A stretch of DNA of 24,314 nucleotides, taken from contig JBILMS010000052.1 of the NCBI GenBank assembly GCA_044375415.1, positions 1 through 24,314 on the forward strand. The letters are read 5' to 3'. The DNA is from JAWXBG01 sp044375415 (GTDB lineage Bacteria > Bacteroidota > Bacteroidia > Flavobacteriales_D > Sanyastnellaceae). Both the position numbers and the translations under genes were made by a program. Positions 20,967 to 24,314 of the stretch are shown one piece after another; positions within the stretch are counted from its first letter, which is position 1, and each line of letters opens with the position of its first letter. The notes below the pieces were generated by a model. That model saw only the letters and a program-made list of their open reading frames with translations, made no database searches and had not been told where the DNA came from.

Positions 20967-22169
20967 ATGAATTCATATATCGTAGACGGCGTCAGGACCG
21001 CAATCGGAAACTTCGCCGGTACACTCTCAGGCGTTCGTGCTGACGATTTGGGTGCCATTGTTTTAAAAGAATTAATCAGCCGAAATGCCTCGTTTGACCA
21101 CACAGAAATCTCTGACATTATTATGGGATGTGCGAATCAAGCGGGTGAAGATAATAGAAATGTAGCCAGAATGTCGGCGCTCCTTGCCGGTATCCCATAT
21201 ACAGTTCCTGCGGAAACGGTGAATAGACTTTGTGCTTCGGGAATGTCGGCTGTGATTAATGCCTCTCGCGCTATTCATGCCAATGAAGGAGATTTGATGA
21301 TTGCAGGAGGTATCGAGAACATGACACGTGGACCCTGGGTAATATCTAAAGTGTCGAAGCCATTTGGCAGAGATGCGGAGATGCACGATAGTAGTTTTGG
21401 TTGGAGGTTTATAAATCCGAAGATGAAAGAAGTCTATGGAGTGGATGCCATGGGAGAAACAGCGGAGAATCTGGCGGATTTGTACAAAATAAATAGGGAT
21501 GACCAAGATCAATTTGCATATTGGTCACAACAAAAGGCTGCCGCGTCGAACGATTTTTTTGCGGGAGAAATAGTTTCTGTTCCAATTCCTCAGCGAAAAG
21601 GTGATCCGCTTTTATTTCAGCAAGATGAATTTGTAAAACCCGATACTAGCTTAGGAGCCTTGTCTTTACTAAAACCGGCTTTTCGAAAAGATGGCACTGT
21701 TACAGCGGGTAATGCATCCGGTTTAAATGATGGAGCCGCGGCCATACTCTTGGCCGGTGAGGAAGGATTAAAAAAACATGGGATGTCCCCAATGGCTCGC
21801 GTGGTTTCTTCGGCTGTAGTTGGAGTTGAACCCCGGATCATGGGTATCGGCCCGGTAGGAGCAAGCCGTTTGGCTTTAAAACGCGCTGGTATATCCCTTG
21901 AACAAGTAGATATCATTGAATTAAATGAAGCTTTTGCAGCTCAAGTATTGGCATGCACAAGATCGTTGGGATTAGAGGACAATGATTCGAGAATAAATCC
22001 GCACGGCGGGGCTATTGCACTCGGTCACCCCTTGGGAATGTCCGGAACGCGTATCTTATATTCAGCAGCCAGGCAATTGAATGCAAGTGGAAAAAAATAC
22101 GCTCTCTGCACGATGTGTATTGGGGTTGGACAAGGTTATGCCGTAGTTTTAGAAAACAGCAAAAACTGA
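20967..22169 (+). CDS. Thiolase, 3-oxoadipyl-CoA thiolase-like (PaaJ/PcaF)
   Basis: A 400-residue degradative-type thiolase. The catalytic triad is present: Cys89 in NRLCASGMSA, His354 in GGAIALGHPLGMSG and Cys384 in MCIGVGQG; NEAFA is at 320-324. Within the thiolases, GCANQAGEDNRNVARMSALL (54-73) and NPHGGAIALGHPLG are typical of the 3-oxoadipyl-CoA thiolases PcaF and PaaJ, which release acetyl-CoA and succinyl-CoA. One base separates its stop from the PaaY-like gene, which favours PaaJ of the phenylacetate pathway over PcaF. A general acetyl-CoA acetyltransferase remains possible. No other paa or pca gene is in the window. A CATCTTTG sequence at 20945-20952 is a one-mismatch -7 candidate. 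Confidence 0.87.
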   Translation: MNSYIVDGVRTAIGNFAGTLSGVRADDLGAIVLKELISRNASFDHTEISDIIMGCANQAGEDNRNVARMSALLAGIPYTVPAETVNRLCASGMSAVINASRAIHANEGDLMIAGGIENMTRGPWVISKVSKPFGRDAEMHDSSFGWRFINPKMKEVYGVDAMGETAENLADLYKINRDDQDQFAYWSQQKAAASNDFFAGEIVSVPIPQRKGDPLLFQQDEFVKPDTSLGALSLLKPAFRKDGTVTAGNASGLNDGAAAILLAGEEGLKKHGMSPMARVVSSAVVGVEPRIMGIGPVGASRLALKRAGISLEQVDIIELNEAFAAQVLACTRSLGLEDNDSRINPHGGAIALGHPLGMSGTRILYSAARQLNASGKKYALCTMCIGVGQGYAVVLENSKN

Positions 22170-22170
22170 T

Positions 22171-22767
22171 ATGGCAAACATTTTTGAGTTTGACGGAATG
22201 ATTCCGGTGGTGCATGAAAGTGCTTTTGTGCATCCGAATGCAACTATTACCGGAAATGTGATCATTGGAAAAAATGTATATATCGGTCCGGGTGCTGCCA
22301 TACGAGGTGATTGGGGTAAAATTGAAATTCAAGATGGCTGCAATGTTCAAGAAAATTGCACAGTACATATGTTTCCGGGTGTTACGGTTGTTTTACATGA
22401 AAATGCGCACATCGGACATGGAGCCATCATTCATGGCGCCACAATTGGCAAGGATTGCCTGGTAGGAATGAATGCGGTGATTATGGATCGAGTGCATGTA
22501 GGAGAGGAGTCTATTATCGGAGCGTTAACATTTGTGGCTGCCGATACCATAATTGAAAAAAGGAGTGTATTTGCGGGGAATCCCGGAAGATGGATCAAAG
22601 AAGTGAGTGACGAAATGTTGGAATGGAAGAAAAAGGGCACAGCCATTTATCAGAAATTACCGGCAGAATGCCACATGGGATTGAAGGCCTGTGAACCATT
22701 AAGGGAGCGAACAAATGAATATGAAGTGAGGTTTAACGATTATAAAACGTGGAATGAAACTAAATAG
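22171..22767 (+). CDS. paaY: PaaY-like hexapeptide-repeat (gamma-carbonic anhydrase fold) protein
   Basis: A 198-residue left-handed beta-helix protein: hexapeptide repeats such as ITGNVI-IGKNVY-IGPGAA run from about 20 to 140, followed by a C-terminal helical tail (ELAWKK-like stretch MLEWKKKGTAIYQKLP). The three metal-binding histidines of the gamma-carbonic anhydrase fold are present: His66 in TVHMFP, His83 and His88 in HIGHGAIIHG. Length, tail and motifs match PaaY, a thioesterase in phenylacetate degradation that is thought to clear dead-end CoA adducts. It follows the PaaJ-like thiolase by one base, consistent with that role. CaiE is the nearest alternative. Confidence 0.85.
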   Translation: MANIFEFDGMIPVVHESAFVHPNATITGNVIIGKNVYIGPGAAIRGDWGKIEIQDGCNVQENCTVHMFPGVTVVLHENAHIGHGAIIHGATIGKDCLVGMNAVIMDRVHVGEESIIGALTFVAADTIIEKRSVFAGNPGRWIKEVSDEMLEWKKKGTAIYQKLPAECHMGLKACEPLRERTNEYEVRFNDYKTWNETK

Positions 22768-22780
22768 GTAGAACCAATGT

Positions 22781-23494
22781 ATGCCGAATAAACCATTTAG
22801 ATTCAAGCAATTCGAGATATATCAAGACCACAGTGCAATGAAGGTCGGAACCGACGCTATCTTGCTTTCGGTGTGGGCTCGTGTTACTAAATGTTATAAT
22901 ATACTTGATGTTGGGACCGGAACAGGCATCATCTCTTTGATCTGTGCGCAACGAAATTCTCAAGCTATCATCGAAGGTGTGGAAATTGATGCCGGCGGTT
23001 TTGAGGATGCTACTTTGAATTTTTCAAGTAGTCCTTGGAAAGATCGTCTTCAAGCTCACCACTGCGATTTTTTGGATTTTGAAACAGACAAAACCTATGA
23101 TGTAATTATTTCGAATCCACCGTACTTCTCTAATTCGCTCAGAGCTAGTGATCCAAGTAGAAGTGCGGCCCGTCATGATGATTCGCTTCCCGCTCAAGCG
23201 TTTTTAGAAAAAAGCGCTAAACTCCTCAAGAAGGAAGGTGTTTTGGCCGTAATCTTTCCTACCAATCAAATGGAAAAATGGGAAGCCGAGGCAAAATTGC
23301 ACGGATTGTACTCCACTCGAATCTGTAAGGTATTCACTGTACCTAACCGAGAATCGCAGCGTGTAATGGTTGAGTACAAAACATCACCGTTAGATTACCC
23401 GGAAATGGAATCTGTACTGATTGAAAAGTCTCCCGGTCAATCGTCGGAACATTTTAAATTTTTAACCAGAGATTTTTTCTTAAAAGCCGATTGA
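22781..23494 (+). CDS. tRNA1(Val) (adenine(37)-N6)-methyltransferase, TrmN6/YfiC family
   Basis: A 237-residue class I SAM-dependent methyltransferase. Motif I is ILDVGTGTGIISLICAQ near 41-57; motif IV is NPPY near 110-113, the signature of amino (N6-adenine) methyltransferases. The start FRFKQFEIYQDHSAMKVGTD and the F-x-N-P/N-P-P-Y-F-x-x-S-L stretch fit the YfiC/TrmN6 family, which methylates A37 of tRNA Val. It begins 13 bases after the PaaY-like gene and may ride on that transcript, although the functions are not related. An out-of-frame ATG sits four bases before its start. Confidence 0.85.
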   Translation: MPNKPFRFKQFEIYQDHSAMKVGTDAILLSVWARVTKCYNILDVGTGTGIISLICAQRNSQAIIEGVEIDAGGFEDATLNFSSSPWKDRLQAHHCDFLDFETDKTYDVIISNPPYFSNSLRASDPSRSAARHDDSLPAQAFLEKSAKLLKKEGVLAVIFPTNQMEKWEAEAKLHGLYSTRICKVFTVPNRESQRVMVEYKTSPLDYPEMESVLIEKSPGQSSEHFKFLTRDFFLKAD

Positions 23495-23662
23495 TTTTTC
23501 ATATATTACTCTATATGAGTATATTAATTATTTTCATTGAATCAAATGATTGAAGTTAAAAAGTTGTTTCTTGAACATACGCAATTGAAATTGAGCAATT
23601 TTGGATGTTTAATCAAGTTTTAAGAGAATACCGTTAATAACTGATGCGCAATTCTTATCTGT

Positions 23663-23697
23663 TTTGACGTTCTATCCTTTAATCGGGCGTATTTTTG
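23663..23697 (+). promoter_or_regulatory. Putative helicase promoter: TTTG-N23-TATTTTTG
   Basis: TTTG (23663-23666) and the exact -7 consensus TATTTTTG (23690-23697) are 23 bases apart, the upper end of the accepted range. The ATG at 23727 is 29 bases further on. The remaining bases of this 232-base gap (23495-23726) are AT-rich with no other feature that I see. Confidence 0.45.
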
Positions 23698-23726
23698 CAA
23701 ATCTTTTTTAGGCAAGGAGTATCGAA

Positions 23727-24314
23727 ATGACGTTGGAGCCACTAGAATTACTGGAGAGAAAGGAGGGTAAGAAGTTATACGATTATCAGGAGGAAGCTAT
23801 TGAGAAGATTTTCTCAAGAATACAGCGATTTCCCGATAAATATAACATGTGCTTTCAACTTCCGACAGGAGGGGGTAAAACTGTTATTTTCTCTGAAATA
23901 GCGAAACGCTATATCGCAGAAACCGGCAAAAAAGTCCTTATTCTCACACACCGAATCGAGTTGCTGGATCAAACCAGTAGAATGCTCGAAGACGCCGGTG
24001 TTCCTACTAAAATCATTGTCAGCAAGGTAAAGGAACTTCCCGATCAAATCGAATACATGTGTTTCGTGGCGATGGTGGAGACACTGAACAATCGTCTGCG
24101 TGACGATAAGTTTGAAATTGAAGGTGTTGGTCTTGTGATTGTCGATGAGGCCCATTACAACTCCTTCAGGAAACTTTTTAGATGGTTTGAAGAACAAATT
24201 ATACTTGGTGTTACGGCAACTCCTTTGAGTAGTAACGTCAATCTTCCGCTAAACGAAAATTACCGTGAACTTATAGTTGGGAATAGCATTTCGTCACTCA
24301 TTGAAAAAGGGTTT
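23727..24314 (+). CDS. DEAD/DEAH-box superfamily 2 helicase, N-terminal part (cut by window edge)
   Basis: From the ATG at 23727 the frame is open for 196 codons to the window end. Residues: a Q-like YDYQEEAIEKIF stretch (18-29), Walker A QLPTGGGKTV (about 44-53), motif Ia LILTHRIELLDQ (about 74-85), DEAH box VDEAHY (about 140-145) and motif III VTATPLS (about 162-168). This is the first RecA-like domain of an SF2 ATPase of the SSL2/type III restriction-subunit group. Because the C-terminal half is outside the window, I cannot say whether it is a stand-alone helicase, a restriction subunit or part of a defence locus. A purine-rich GGCAAGGAGT precedes the start by several bases. Confidence 0.88.
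   Translation, partial: MTLEPLELLERKEGKKLYDYQEEAIEKIFSRIQRFPDKYNMCFQLPTGGGKTVIFSEIAKRYIAETGKKVLILTHRIELLDQTSRMLEDAGVPTKIIVSKVKELPDQIEYMCFVAMVETLNNRLRDDKFEIEGVGLVIVDEAHYNSFRKLFRWFEEQIILGVTATPLSSNVNLPLNENYRELIVGNSISSLIEKGF

Noticed and set aside
21072..21512. 146-codon open frame on the minus strand
   Set aside because: Antisense to the thiolase, whose catalytic motifs are intact; composition is His/Ile/Arg-rich and implausible.
1..24314. CRISPR arrays, tRNA genes, insertion sequences, integrase or prophage genes
   Set aside because: I looked for regularly spaced repeats, cloverleaf-type sequence and transposase motifs and saw none; the only repeats are the three two-hairpin units.

Overview
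The window is chromosomal sequence from a member of the Bacteroidota, probably close to the Flavobacteriia; I cannot go lower in rank from sequence alone. Three signs support this. Two secreted proteins end in type IX secretion (Por) C-terminal sorting domains. Promoter -7 boxes follow TAnnTTTG (variants TAnnTTCG and TAnTTTG) rather than TATAAT. Purine-rich Shine-Dalgarno sites are generally absent. The RNase P RNA is of the ordinary bacterial type. I see no tRNA, rRNA, insertion sequence, CRISPR array, prophage or replication origin.

Layout. 1-1356: a cut-off lipoprotein gene and a MORN-like repeat protein, both on the minus strand. 1557-5562: a translationally coupled trio (LptF/LptG-type permease and two GT4 glycosyltransferases) that looks like an envelope polysaccharide or LPS assembly operon. 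5570-8138: an M28-PDZ peptidase lipoprotein and a TolB-like propeller lipoprotein, divergently transcribed. 8147-10005: an Omp85-type barrel and a PlsC acyltransferase, also divergent. 10006-10537: a gene-free stretch with three copies of a two-hairpin repeat. 10538-10940: rnpB (minus). 10968-11644: moaD-moaE (minus). 11737-14907: pirin, TauE-type exporter and a persulfide dioxygenase-rhodanese fusion, ended by a bidirectional terminator. 14978-16630: a secreted two-PDZ protein. 16818-20212: surE, a small membrane protein, lpxB and a SpoIID-domain protein (minus). 20285-20890: a small T9SS cargo protein. 20967-23494: a PaaJ/PcaF-like thiolase, a PaaY-like gamma-carbonic-anhydrase-fold protein and a TrmN6-type methyltransferase. 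23727-end: the N-terminal part of a superfamily 2 helicase.

How the genes fit together. Most genes concern the cell envelope: lipid A (lpxB), LPS export (lptF/G), glycan assembly (two glycosyltransferases), phospholipid synthesis (plsC), outer-membrane barrel, lipoproteins and T9SS cargo. A second theme is sulfur: the dioxygenase-rhodanese would make sulfite from persulfide and the TauE-type protein could export it. The thiolase-PaaY pair suggests the end of phenylacetate breakdown, although the upstream paa genes are not present.

The most interesting pattern is regulatory. Eight protein genes have a -7 box ending only 4-5 bases before the start codon, including all three genes for which I infer a GTG or TTG start. 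The box in front of rnpB, whose 5' end can be placed from its P1 helix, indicates that these transcripts would be leaderless. The second is the paired-hairpin repeat. I found no clearly new multi-gene system; most of the window is housekeeping content.
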